A stretch of 16,419 nucleotides of DNA, taken from NCBI GenBank assembly GCA_009691815.1, contig SIAL01000023.1:1-16419 (forward strand), given 5' to 3'. Position numbers and translations under genes: made by a program. Positions within the stretch are counted from its first letter, which is position 1, and every line of letters starts with the position of its first letter. Under the pieces are notes generated by a model. That model searched no databases. It saw only the letters and a list, made by a program, of their open reading frames with translations, and was not told the DNA's origin. Positions 9,058 through 16,419 of this stretch are shown here, in pieces. This DNA is from Gemmataceae bacterium (GTDB lineage Bacteria > Planctomycetota > Planctomycetia > Gemmatales > Gemmataceae).

Positions 9058-10518
9058 ATGAGCCCTTTCCCTTCAACGCATTCCTCCCGAAGGACCTTTC
9101 TTGCGGATATGGGTCTTGGTTGCACAGGGATGGCCCTTGGCGCCATGATGGCCGAAGAGGGCCGGGGCGCCACCCCTTTGGAAAGCGCGGCACACTCCCC
9201 CGCCCGGGCACGCTCGGTTGTCTGGATTTTCCTCTCAGGTGGTTATAGCCATCTGGAAACCTTCGACCCCAAACCCGCCCTCAACAAGTACGCCGGAAAG
9301 ACCTTTGACAAAACCCCCTTCGAAAACCCGGTGAATTCCCCCCTCCATAAGAAACGCTTCCGATCAGTGGCGGCCGAGGAGATCAATGTCCGCGATGTTT
9401 ATCCCACCATCTATCCGATGCAGATCGGGTGGAAGAAACATGGCCAAAGTGGCATCGAGATCACCGATTGGTGGCCCCACCTTTCCAAACATGCGGATGA
9501 CCTTTGCTTCATCCGAAACATCTGGACCACCGATAACGACCACGCGGCGGAGAATCAAATCCACACCGGCAGGCATCGACTCGATGAACAACAACCAAGC
9601 ATAGGCGCTTGGGCCCATTACGGACTCGCTTCGCAGAATTCGAGTCTTCCCAAATTCGCCGTCCTTGGTGGTCCTACCCGATCGGACACCCGCCAATCCA
9701 TCGACTCGTACTACCTAGGCCCACAGCACTCCGGAGTCCCGATTGCCATCGATCCGATTAACCCGCTTCCCTTCGGCCAGAGAATGCCCACACAAACCCA
9801 AGCCCAGCAGATCCGCGAGTACCAACTGATTCACAAGTTGAATGGGCTTTCGGCGCTGGAGTATCCCCATGATAAAGATCTGTTGGCCCGCATTCATTCC
9901 TATGAACTTGCCTATCGGATGCAGACCTCGGTCCCGGAGGCGATGAACTTTGCGTCTGAATCATTGAACACCTCCCGCCTTTATGGTCTCGACAATCCAG
10001 TGACCAAGCTGGCTGGGGAACGACTGCTCGCCGCACGGAGATTGACCGAGCGGGGGGTCCGTTTCGTTCAGGTTTTTCCATCCGCTTACGGAGTTTGGGA
10101 CTCCCACCAAAAATTGAAGGACAACCACACCAGGCTTTGCGCCACCATCGATTTCCCCGTTGCGGGTTTCCTCAAAGACATGAAACAACGCGGGCTTTTG
10201 GAGGATACGGTGGTTGTCTTTTGCACCGAATTCGGACGCACCCCGGGACTAGAGGTGCGTGGCGGCGGCAAAGACGGCCGCGACCACCATCCGAACGGTT
10301 TTACCATTTGGATGGCGGGGGCGGGCCTAAAGAAGGGGATGGTGCATGGCGCCACCGATGAACTGGGTTACAACGCGCTTGGCGATGGGCACTATGTCAC
10401 GGACATTCATGCGACGGTGTTGCACCTTTTGGGGATTGACAACAAGCGTCTGGCAATACCCGGGCGCAAACGCCTTGATATCGACAATGGCAAGGTGATT
10501 CAGGACATTTTGGCCTGA
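9058..10518 (+). CDS. DUF1501 family protein with Tat signal
   Basis: This 486-residue protein belongs to the DUF1501 family, which is related to the alkaline phosphatase/sulfatase fold; its reaction is not established. The N-terminus holds a twin-arginine signal (SRRTFLADMGLG, Arg11-Arg12) and a short hydrophobic stretch, so export in folded form by Tat is predicted. Family motifs include LSGGYSHLETFDPKPALNKY near the start of the mature domain, the FCTEFGRTPG motif, GRDHHPNGFTIWMAGAGLKKG, and a C-terminal HATVLHLLGIDNKRL. The tail after that motif is short and ends in VIQDILA. The ATG lies four bases after the upstream stop, with an AGG at 9048-9050 inside the end of the previous gene, so the two are probably one transcript and translationally coupled. 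The partner is predicted to be Sec-exported and to carry haem, so a joint envelope function is likely. Confidence 0.9.
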   Translation: MSPFPSTHSSRRTFLADMGLGCTGMALGAMMAEEGRGATPLESAAHSPARARSVVWIFLSGGYSHLETFDPKPALNKYAGKTFDKTPFENPVNSPLHKKRFRSVAAEEINVRDVYPTIYPMQIGWKKHGQSGIEITDWWPHLSKHADDLCFIRNIWTTDNDHAAENQIHTGRHRLDEQQPSIGAWAHYGLASQNSSLPKFAVLGGPTRSDTRQSIDSYYLGPQHSGVPIAIDPINPLPFGQRMPTQTQAQQIREYQLIHKLNGLSALEYPHDKDLLARIHSYELAYRMQTSVPEAMNFASESLNTSRLYGLDNPVTKLAGERLLAARRLTERGVRFVQVFPSAYGVWDSHQKLKDNHTRLCATIDFPVAGFLKDMKQRGLLEDTVVVFCTEFGRTPGLEVRGGGKDGRDHHPNGFTIWMAGAGLKKGMVHGATDELGYNALGDGHYVTDIHATVLHLLGIDNKRLAIPGRKRLDIDNGKVIQDILA

Positions 10519-10547
10519 ATTTTCATCCTAAAACACAAACCAACATT

Positions 10548-10580
10548 TGCGGATCAAGTGCGGATCAAGTGCGGATCATG
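10548..10580 (+). repeat. Tandem repeat, 3 x 11 bp (TGCGGATCAAG)
   Basis: TGCGGATCAAG occurs at 10548-10558 and 10559-10569, and with one change (TGCGGATCATG) at 10570-10580. It lies in the short convergent spacer between the DUF1501 stop and the terminator hairpin. It is too short and dense to be CRISPR. It may be replication slippage or a binding site. Confidence 0.85.
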
Positions 10581-10585
10581 CTTAA

Positions 10586-10614
10586 AAAAAGGGGACCATA
10601 AAGGCCCCCTTTTT
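10586..10614. terminator. Bidirectional terminator between convergent genes
   Basis: AAAAAGGGGACC (10586-10597) pairs with GGCCCCCTTTTT (10603-10614) as a 12-bp stem with a single A-C mismatch (10595/10605) and the loop ATAAA. Read on +, it ends in five T; read on -, the A-run at 10584-10590 becomes seven T. It sits between the + strand DUF1501 gene and the - strand TPR gene, so it can serve both. Confidence 0.8.
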
Positions 10615-10642
10615 CACTCTAGGTAGATCTTTTCCGTCCTCG

Positions 10643-11893
10643 TTAGGAGGGACTGGCCGCTTTGAGTTTCTTTTCGATTTCCAAACGGCGGGCTTTTTCG
10701 CGTTTGCCGATCGCCTCGCCAACCAAGGCTTTTTTCCAAAGGTCGATCGCCTTTTCCTTTTCCTTTAACGCGATGAGGATTTCAGCGAGGTGATCGTAGA
10801 TTTCGGCCTGTTGGCCCTCTTCTTGTTTCACGGCTTCCTCGAGGATTTTTCGAGCCTCCGCCAATTGACCCCGTTTAAAAAGCACCCACGCCAAGCTGTC
10901 TAGGTAGGCCGCATTATCTTTGTCTTCCTCGGGGGGAACACCCATTTTTTTCCTTAGGGCTCGGTCCAATTCCAAAGCCTTTCGGATGAGCTTTTCGGCT
11001 TCCGCCAAATCTTTGCCATTGTCCGCCATGATGTAGCCAAGGTCGTTGTTGTAAGTGGCGTTATCCGCATACTTGGCCACAAGGTCTTTCAAAAGTTGGA
11101 TGGCCTTATCTGGTTTTTTGGCATCAATGTAAACGCCTGTTAACGCATAACGGAGATCCGCCAAATAGCTTTCGCGAACTTCTTGCTTAATGTCTTTCCT
11201 GGCATCAATCTTGGCGATCAGGTCTTCGTAAACCTCGATAGCCTCTTCGTCTTTGCCATTTTCCCGAAGAATGCGCGCCTTGAGTTGAAGGTTGAGCGGA
11301 TTATCCGCCTGTTGCTGCAACAGCCTTTCTAGGGTGGCAAACGCCTTGTCGGGTTGACCCATGCGGGATTGCACAAGAATCAGTTGCCTTAGGATGGCAC
11401 CCTTGGCTCTTGCGATACTTCCGGACTCGTCATCCTCACCATCCAAGGTCAGTTCAATGAATTCTTTGCAAGTTTTCTCGCAATCGGCATATTGTTGGGT
11501 ACCAAACTGAAGGTCGATGAGCTGGGCGTAACCAAGGAGGACCTTATTGGGGCTTTTTAGGTCGATCGCCTTGGTGATGTAGGCCCGATAGAACGCGGTA
11601 GCCTCCACGGGAAGGCGGCTAATCTGAGAGGCCCGGCCCAATACCCAAAGGGCGTTGATATTTAGACCCACATTTTTATCTTTGAGAAGCGCCGCAGTTG
11701 CCTTGAGTTCTTCCTTGGCGTTTTTTTCCTTGGAGAGCTGAATGACCATCCCGGAAATGGAATCGGCCCCGGTAAGTCGGTTGGCCTTTTTGGCGATTTC
11801 GGGCAAATCCGCGCCTTGAAGGCAGGGGGCCGTTTGAATGAACAGGAAAACGCCTACCAAAAAACCGAAAGGGCGGAGTGCAATGCGTAACAT
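10643..11893 (-). CDS. Exported tetratricopeptide-repeat (TPR) protein
   Basis: This 416-residue protein begins with a basic and hydrophobic signal sequence (MLRIALRPFGFLVGVFLFIQ) likely cleaved near LQG-AD. Nearly all the rest is helical TPR-type sequence. The clearest repeats lie at about 278-395, with NDLGYIMADNGKDLAEAEKL, then DSLAWVLFKRGQLAEARKIL, then YDHLAEILIALKEKEKAIDL. The tail is Lys/Glu-rich. TPR proteins are protein-protein adaptors; the partner here is unknown. The ATG at 11891-11893 is preceded by AGGTG (- strand, 11899-11903), a good SD. A small lipoprotein gene lies 168 bases upstream on the same strand, so co-transcription is possible, though a weak hairpin lies between them. 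It converges on the DUF1501 gene. Confidence 0.85.
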   Translation of the reverse strand: MLRIALRPFGFLVGVFLFIQTAPCLQGADLPEIAKKANRLTGADSISGMVIQLSKEKNAKEELKATAALLKDKNVGLNINALWVLGRASQISRLPVEATAFYRAYITKAIDLKSPNKVLLGYAQLIDLQFGTQQYADCEKTCKEFIELTLDGEDDESGSIARAKGAILRQLILVQSRMGQPDKAFATLERLLQQQADNPLNLQLKARILRENGKDEEAIEVYEDLIAKIDARKDIKQEVRESYLADLRYALTGVYIDAKKPDKAIQLLKDLVAKYADNATYNNDLGYIMADNGKDLAEAEKLIRKALELDRALRKKMGVPPEEDKDNAAYLDSLAWVLFKRGQLAEARKILEEAVKQEEGQQAEIYDHLAEILIALKEKEKAIDLWKKALVGEAIGKREKARRLEIEKKLKAASPS

Positions 11894-12008
11894 GGTTTCA
11901 CCTGTCGATTAGGACCAAAAACGAAAAGCGGGGCCATCACCTGGGCGGGAACCTATATTCGTTCCGCATCTATCCCAGAAATCAGGCATACCCTCATCAC
12001 AACCAATT

Positions 12009-12024
12009 TTGCTCCCAAGAGCAA
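12009..12024 (-). terminator. Small hairpin between the lipoprotein and TPR genes
   Basis: TTGCTC (12009-12014) and GAGCAA (12019-12024) form a perfect 6-bp stem with a 4-base loop. On the - strand it is followed by AATT only, so it is a weak terminator candidate or attenuator between the two - strand genes. Confidence 0.25.
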
Positions 12025-12061
12025 CGCCAATTCGCCTTACAAGAGCTTTCCAACCGAAAAA

Positions 12062-12331
12062 TTAGCGGCCCTGCGACCAAGTTGCGGGCGCACCGCCTCC
12101 TACACCGGGGGGCGGGCAATAATTTGGAGTAGGCACACAGTAAGGAGCGGCTGCGTAGTTGGGGGCAGCATAACTCTGTGGAGCATACGCTTGAGGTGGG
12201 GGGGTCTGTTGCTGGGCTTGGTTGGCAGGGACAAAACCGTGCTCCATGCACCAATTCTCACGGAATTGCATACAACCGATGGGGAGGAGGAAAAACAGAA
12301 TACCCGCACAACGGGGAAACCATCGAACCAT
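12062..12331 (-). CDS. Small Pro/Tyr-rich probable lipoprotein
   Basis: This 89-residue product belongs to no family I recognise. A short basic N-terminus (MVRWFPR) is followed by a hydrophobic core and FLLPIGC, with Cys20 as the probable lipid-modified residue. Pro at the -3 position is unusual for a lipobox, so plain Sec cleavage or a membrane anchor is also possible. The mature part has an ENWC/EHG segment, then Gln and Pro, then Tyr-Ala-Pro-rich repeats (QAYAPQSYAAPNYAAAPYC) and a Gly-rich end with Cys65 and Cys72. It is probably disordered and envelope-associated. The start at 12331 was chosen because an AGAGGA (- strand, 12339-12344) lies seven bases before it. The frame remains open upstream to an ATG at 12430, but that extension would precede the signal sequence. 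A TPR gene follows on the same strand. Confidence 0.7.
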   Translation of the reverse strand: MVRWFPRCAGILFFLLPIGCMQFRENWCMEHGFVPANQAQQQTPPPQAYAPQSYAAPNYAAAPYCVPTPNYCPPPGVGGGAPATWSQGR

Positions 12332-12703
12332 GGCGCAATCCTCTTGAAGCCAAGGTACCTTCTTCGTGGGAAGTCGGCGCCCTAAATCGTTCATTGAGGG
12401 GGCCATAACCGACGAATCGTTTCGAATCAAGCGGAATCGGCAGGCTTAGGGAGCTGGGGAGGTTGCGCACAATTTCAACCATGGGTGCAAACGGAGATTT
12501 TGCCCATTCATCTCTTTCAGGGCACGATTCCCCCTGTTTTTGGCCAGACAAATCATGGCAAAGGCGGGAACCTTTCCTTTGGTAAGTCCTGTCTAATTCC
12601 TAAGATACCCAAGATGGTCGGGGGTTAACTGGGCAAGGTTATTGTTTCCTCCCGCTTCGTATCGTCATTTTCCCTTTTTTTGCGGTGAAGCCGCCCCAGG
12701 ACC
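12332..12703. other. Divergent intergenic region between the lipoprotein gene and carB
   Basis: This 372-base region must contain promoters for both directions. For carB, a weak candidate is TTGGTA (12579-12584) with TAAGAT (12601-12606), spacing 16. For the - strand gene, a weak candidate is TTGATT-N17-TATGGC around 12403-12430. A 10-base palindrome AAGGTACCTT lies at 12352-12361, in the 5' leader of the lipoprotein gene. No RNA gene or convincing protein gene was seen. Confidence 0.4.
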
Positions 12704-12706
12704 ATG
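12698..12706 (+). promoter_or_regulatory. Unusually close ribosome-binding site of carB
   Basis: The only purine-rich SD-like motif, AGGA at 12698-12701, is just two bases from the ATG at 12704, closer than the usual 5-9. A T-rich tract (12665-12681, with seven T in a row) lies upstream. The conserved N-terminus of the protein fixes this ATG as the start. Confidence 0.5.
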
Positions 12707-15700
12707 CCTCGAAGAACCGACCTTAAGAAGATCCTGATCATTGGCTCAGGCCCTATTGTCATCGGCCAGGCATGTGAATTCGACTACAGCGGAGCCCAAG
12801 CCTGCAAAGCCCTTCGAGAAGAAGGGTATGAGGTCGTTTTGGTCAACTCCAACCCGGCCACCATCATGACCGACCCGGAGATGGCGAACCGCACCTACAT
12901 TGAGCCCATTACTTGGGATGTGGTGGAACGGATCATTGAAAAAGAACGGCCAGACGCCCTTTTACCCACGGTGGGTGGGCAGACGGCTTTAAATACTTCG
13001 ATGGAACTTCATAAGCGGGGCATCCTCGAGAAATATGGCGTCAAGATGATTGGGGCCAACCCGGTCGCCATTAACAAGGGTGAAGATCGGCAACTGTTCA
13101 AACAGGCCATGAAGAAAATCGGCATCGCCGTACCCAAATCGGATGTGGTCCGGTCGATGGAAGAAGCCCTAGCCATTAGGGATAGTATTGGCCTGCCCTG
13201 TGTTCTTCGCCCAAGCTTTACCATGGGAGGAGTTGGTGGAGGGATAGCTTACAACCGGGAAGAATACTCGGACTTGGTGGCAAGGGGCCTTGATCTTTCT
13301 CCGGTGCATGAAATCCTCATCGAAGAGTCGATTTTGGGTTGGAAAGAATACGAACTCGAGGTCATGCGCGACTGCGCCGACAATGTGGTGATTGTCTGTT
13401 CCATTGAAAACCTTGACCCGATGGGAGTTCATACGGGAGACAGCATCACCGTAGCCCCGGCACAAACGCTCACCGACAAAGAATATCAGTTCATGCGGGA
13501 TGCGGCGCTGGCTATTATCCGCGAAATCGGGGTGGAGACGGGGGGATCAAACATCCAATTTGCCGTGAACCCGGTCAATGGAGCCATGATTGCCGTCGAG
13601 ATGAATCCACGGGTTTCCCGAAGCTCCGCTTTGGCGTCCAAGGCGACCGGTTTTCCCATCGCCAAGATCGCCGCCAAGCTAGCCGTTGGCTATCGGCTTG
13701 ACGAACTGAGAAACGACATCACCCGTGAAACCCCAGCCTGCTTTGAGCCCTCGATTGATTATGTGGTAACCAAGATTCCCCGCTGGGCCTTTGAAAAATT
13801 TCCGGGTGCCAACCCCGTCCTGACCACGCAAATGAAAAGCGTAGGCGAGACCATGGCCATTGGCCGCAACTTTAAGGAGTCGCTGCAAAAGGCGCTTCGG
13901 GGGCTGGAAACAGGTCGGTTTGGCTTGGGCTGTGACCGGCAGGATCCCTGGTATGGCGAAAAGCGACCCACCAGAGACGAAATCATCGCCAAAATATCCG
14001 TCCCCAATTGCGAGCGCATTTGGTGGCTTCGGCTGGCTTTCAAAGACGGTTTGACGCTTGAAATGATCCATGATCGAACCAAGATCGACCCATGGTTTCT
14101 CGCCCATATCCGGGATTTGTGCCTCGAAGAAGACGAATTGGCCAAAGTGCCGAACCTGCAATCGGCAAATGAGTCCATCCTTAGGATGGCCAAAATGTCC
14201 GGTTTTTCCGATCACCAGTTGGCCTACTTGTGGCACACCACGGAAACCGAGGTCAGGCGCCACCGCAAGGATCTGGGGGTGACCCCCGTTTACAAACGGG
14301 TCGATACCTGTGCCGCGGAATTTGAGGCCTATACTCCGTACTATTATTCCACCTATGAACAACCGATCCGGCGCCTTGGCTCGAGCGCCGACGAGATGGA
14401 AGCAGACGAGATCCTTCCCAAGGGTGGAAAACCCCGAATCATGATTCTGGGGGGCGGTCCCAACCGCATTGGCCAAGGAATCGAATTTGATTATTGTTGC
14501 TGTCAAGCCTCTTTTGCCCTCCGCAAAGCCGGTTTCACCACCATCATGGTCAACTCCAACCCCGAAACCGTTTCGACCGACTATGACACCTCGGATATGC
14601 TTTTCTTCGAACCCCTAACCGCCGAAGATGTTCTCAACATTTGCGACCGGGTCGATCCCTTGGGCTTGATTGTCCAATTTGGTGGTCAAACCCCTTTGAA
14701 CTTGGCACATGCTCTGGAAACAGCGGGCGCCCCAATCATTGGCACCTCTGTCGAAAGCATCGACACGGCCGAAGATCGCAAGCGATTTGGCGCCCTTGTT
14801 GACCGTCTTGGCCTGAGCCAACCCCCTTCGGGAACGGCCTTGGATGTCCCACAGGCCGTGCGTATCGCAAGAACCATTGGGTTTCCGGTTTTGGTGCGGC
14901 CAAGCTATGTCCTTGGCGGCCGCGGCATGGAAATCGTCTACGACGAAGAATCCCTCTCCCGCTATATGCTTCGGGCGGTTGAACTCACGGCGGGAAAGCC
15001 CGTCCTCATTGACCAATTCCTTGAAGCCGCCATCGAGGTGGATGTCGATTGCCTTTCTGACGGAGAGGACACCCTCATCGGCGGAGTGATGCAGCACATT
15101 GAGGAAGCCGGCATCCATTCGGGCGACTCGGCTTGTGTTTTGCCCCCCCATAGCCTTCCCAAAGCGGTCGTGGATGAGATCAAACGCCAAACTCGCGAAA
15201 TGGCTCGCGAGCTTCAGGTCAAAGGGCTGATGAATGTCCAATTTGCCGTGGCGGGGCTTCGCAACCATCCCCTTCGGAAAACCTTGGAAGGGTCTTCCAC
15301 CGGCATCTGGAAGGTTTATGTTCTTGAGGTCAACCCAAGGGCCAGCCGGACCGTTCCTTTTGTAAGCAAAGCAACCGGGGTCAATTTGGCGGGACTTGCC
15401 GCCTTGGCAATGGCGGGGAAAACTTTGAAAGAGTTGGGCGCGACCACCGAGGTGACCCCAACCCACTTCTCCATCAAGGAAAGCGTATTTCCATTCAATC
15501 GGTTTCCAGGCATAGACATCATCCTTGGACCTGAAATGCTGTCCACAGGCGAGGTGATGGGAACGGATGAGACCTTTGGCCTCGCATTTGCCAAAAGTCA
15601 GCTGGCTGCCAGCAGCCCCCTTCCCATGGAGGGAACCGTGTTTCTTTCCGTGGCGGATCGTGACAAACCCGAGGTAATCGACATTGGCAAGGCTTTGGTC

Positions 15701-16030
15701 GAATTGGGGTACCAACTCATCTCCACCCGGGGCACGGCGGAATACCTAGCCAAGGCGGGAGTTCCGGTGGAAATGGTTCCAAAACTTCAAGAAGGTCGGC
15801 CCAACCTTATCGACCACCTCAAGAACGGTCGGGTATCCTTGGTAATCAACACCCCAAGTGGCCGGGGTTCCCGCAAGGATGAAACCAAGATCCGAGCCGA
15901 GGCGGTTGCCTGCCGAGTTACCTGCATTACCACCATTTCCGCCGCACTAGCCGCCGTGGAAGGGTGCAAGGAACGCAAAGCCAATCCCATTTGGACCGTT
16001 ACCGCCCTTCAAGATCGCTACAAGGCTTGA
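12704..16030 (+). CDS. carB: Carbamoyl-phosphate synthase, large subunit
   Basis: CarB makes carbamoyl phosphate from bicarbonate, two ATP and ammonia channelled from CarA, feeding arginine and pyrimidine synthesis. The protein has 1108 residues, against about 1073 in E. coli. The N-terminus (MPRRTDLKKILIIGSGPIVIGQ) is canonical and supports the start. The first carboxyphosphate half holds RPSFTMGG and EMNPRVSRSSALASKATG. The oligomerisation domain follows, and the second half begins near 582 with GGGPNRIGQGIEFDY and holds VRPSYVLGGRGMEIVY and LEVNPRASRTVPFVSKATG. The MGS-type allosteric domain occupies about 978-1095 with STRGTAEYLAKAGV. An extra stretch of about 15-18 residues (850-868, including NHPLRKTLEGSSTG) interrupts the second ATP-grasp domain before the metal-binding EVNPR. 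All catalytic motifs are intact. carA is not adjacent. Confidence 0.97.
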   Translation: MPRRTDLKKILIIGSGPIVIGQACEFDYSGAQACKALREEGYEVVLVNSNPATIMTDPEMANRTYIEPITWDVVERIIEKERPDALLPTVGGQTALNTSMELHKRGILEKYGVKMIGANPVAINKGEDRQLFKQAMKKIGIAVPKSDVVRSMEEALAIRDSIGLPCVLRPSFTMGGVGGGIAYNREEYSDLVARGLDLSPVHEILIEESILGWKEYELEVMRDCADNVVIVCSIENLDPMGVHTGDSITVAPAQTLTDKEYQFMRDAALAIIREIGVETGGSNIQFAVNPVNGAMIAVEMNPRVSRSSALASKATGFPIAKIAAKLAVGYRLDELRNDITRETPACFEPSIDYVVTKIPRWAFEKFPGANPVLTTQMKSVGETMAIGRNFKESLQKALRGLETGRFGLGCDRQDPWYGEKRPTRDEIIAKISVPNCERIWWLRLAFKDGLTLEMIHDRTKIDPWFLAHIRDLCLEEDELAKVPNLQSANESILRMAKMSGFSDHQLAYLWHTTETEVRRHRKDLGVTPVYKRVDTCAAEFEAYTPYYYSTYEQPIRRLGSSADEMEADEILPKGGKPRIMILGGGPNRIGQGIEFDYCCCQASFALRKAGFTTIMVNSNPETVSTDYDTSDMLFFEPLTAEDVLNICDRVDPLGLIVQFGGQTPLNLAHALETAGAPIIGTSVESIDTAEDRKRFGALVDRLGLSQPPSGTALDVPQAVRIARTIGFPVLVRPSYVLGGRGMEIVYDEESLSRYMLRAVELTAGKPVLIDQFLEAAIEVDVDCLSDGEDTLIGGVMQHIEEAGIHSGDSACVLPPHSLPKAVVDEIKRQTREMARELQVKGLMNVQFAVAGLRNHPLRKTLEGSSTGIWKVYVLEVNPRASRTVPFVSKATGVNLAGLAALAMAGKTLKELGATTEVTPTHFSIKESVFPFNRFPGIDIILGPEMLSTGEVMGTDETFGLAFAKSQLAASSPLPMEGTVFLSVADRDKPEVIDIGKALVELGYQLISTRGTAEYLAKAGVPVEMVPKLQEGRPNLIDHLKNGRVSLVINTPSGRGSRKDETKIRAEAVACRVTCITTISAALAAVEGCKERKANPIWTVTALQDRYKA

Positions 16031-16045
16031 GGCAACGGCTACCGG

Positions 16046-16061
16046 TTCGGGCCATCCCGAA
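16046..16061 (+). terminator. Small hairpin after carB
   Basis: TTCGGG (16046-16051) and CCCGAA (16056-16061) form a perfect 6-bp stem with the loop CCAT, 15 bases after the carB stop. No T-tract follows, so an intrinsic terminator is doubtful. Confidence 0.3.
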
Positions 16062-16068
16062 GGAAATC

Positions 16069-16097
16069 TTGGCAAATTGGGTGTTTTGGCATTGAAT
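16069..16097 (+). promoter_or_regulatory. Candidate promoter of the FHA gene
   Basis: TTGGCA (16069-16074) and TTGAAT (16092-16097) are separated by 17 bases (5/6 and 4/6 matches). An alternative -10 box is TATCAT at 16117-16122. Either would give a leader of roughly 40-65 bases. Weak evidence. Confidence 0.3.
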
Positions 16098-16165
16098 GCC
16101 CCCTCCGCAGGTAAGGTATCATAGGGGGGAGTTCATCCAATTCCTTGGGGTATGGGAAACTTGCC

Positions 16166-16419
16166 ATGCCTGTGATTCTCAAAACAGGGGGCAATTACTT
16201 GCCCATCCACCTTTCGATCACTCTCGTCGGCAGAGACGAAGAGGCGGATATGTTTGTTGCCCACCGTCAAGTATCCCGTAAGCACTGTATCTTGGTGAAC
16301 AAGGGGGACCATTTATTGGTGCGAGACCTTGGCACCACCAACGGCACCCACATCAACGGCAAACAGGTTACCCAAGGGATCCTTAAAAACGGGGACATAT
16401 TGTCCTTTGGGGAACTCGC
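16166..16419 (+). CDS. FHA-domain protein, N-terminal part (3' end outside window)
   Basis: The first 84 residues are visible, and the frame is still open at the window end. They form most of a forkhead-associated domain: LVGRDEEAD (Gly22-Arg23), VSRKHC (Ser37, His40) and the strongly conserved DLGTTNGTHINGK (54-66), followed by LKNGDILSFGEL. FHA domains bind phosphothreonine peptides and often work with Ser/Thr kinases, which are numerous in planctomycetes. The domain begins at residue 1, without a signal peptide, so a cytoplasmic protein is expected; what follows the domain cannot be seen. The ATG at 16166 fits the domain start, but no good SD precedes it (only GGGAAAC). It lies 135 bases after carB, with no evident functional link. 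Confidence 0.85.
   Translation, partial: MPVILKTGGNYLPIHLSITLVGRDEEADMFVAHRQVSRKHCILVNKGDHLLVRDLGTTNGTHINGKQVTQGILKNGDILSFGEL

Noticed and set aside
10548..10580. Short repeats considered as a CRISPR array
   Set aside because: The units are 11 bp and directly abutting, with no spacers and no cas genes nearby.
11878..12132. An 84-codon + strand frame overlapping the - strand gene pair
   Set aside because: It has no SD or recognisable domain and overlaps the start of the TPR gene and the end of the lipoprotein gene on the other strand.
12332..12430. Upstream in-frame ATG (12430) for the small lipoprotein
   Set aside because: A good SD is placed correctly for the ATG at 12331, and the signal sequence starts there.
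14615..15715. A 366-codon open frame on the - strand inside carB, and another at 13679-14506
   Set aside because: Both are antisense to highly conserved CarB sequence and have no recognisable motifs.
16088..16100. GGCAT/ATGCC hairpin as a carB terminator
   Set aside because: The stem is only five bases with a three-base loop and is followed by C-rich sequence, not T.

Overview
The window looks like a chromosomal segment of a planctomycete (phylum Planctomycetota). The main evidence is a PSCyt1-PSCyt2(DUF1549)-PSD1(DUF1553) protein followed directly by a Tat-exported DUF1501 protein. That pair is abundant in planctomycetes (and some relatives) and rare elsewhere. The DNA is moderately GC-rich, genes are well separated, and Shine-Dalgarno (SD) sequences are modest. 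I see no insertion sequence, phage gene, CRISPR array, rRNA or tRNA.

Layout, left to right. Bases 1-363 are the 3' end of an unrecognised gene (+). Bases 364-557 hold a sigma70-like promoter and four alternating-orientation copies of ACCCGGT. Bases 558-5297 are the large subunit of glutamate synthase (+), followed by a perfect 13-bp hairpin. Bases 5298-5624 hold a second promoter with the same hexamers and spacing as the gltB one. Bases 5625-9053 (planctomycete cytochrome-type protein) and 9058-10518 (DUF1501) form a tight two-gene unit (+). It ends in a 3x11-bp tandem repeat and a bidirectional terminator. On the - strand, 12062-12331 (small Pro/Tyr-rich probable lipoprotein) lies upstream of 10643-11893 (exported TPR protein). 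A 372-base divergent spacer then leads to carB (12704-16030, +), and an FHA-domain gene (16166 onward, +) is cut by the window end.

Working together: gltB and carB are housekeeping nitrogen-metabolism genes (glutamate from glutamine and 2-oxoglutarate; carbamoyl phosphate for arginine and pyrimidines). Their partners gltD and carA are not in the window. The cytochrome/DUF1501 pair is predicted to act outside the cytoplasm, one exported by Sec and the other by Tat; the biochemical role is unknown. The lipoprotein and TPR genes are also predicted to be envelope-located.

I do not see a clear new defence, mobile or biosynthetic system. The most noteworthy items are the ACCCGGT array at the gltB promoter, the matching promoter hexamers at two genes, the divergent FMN-domain loop in GltB, and the tandem repeat beside the convergent terminator.
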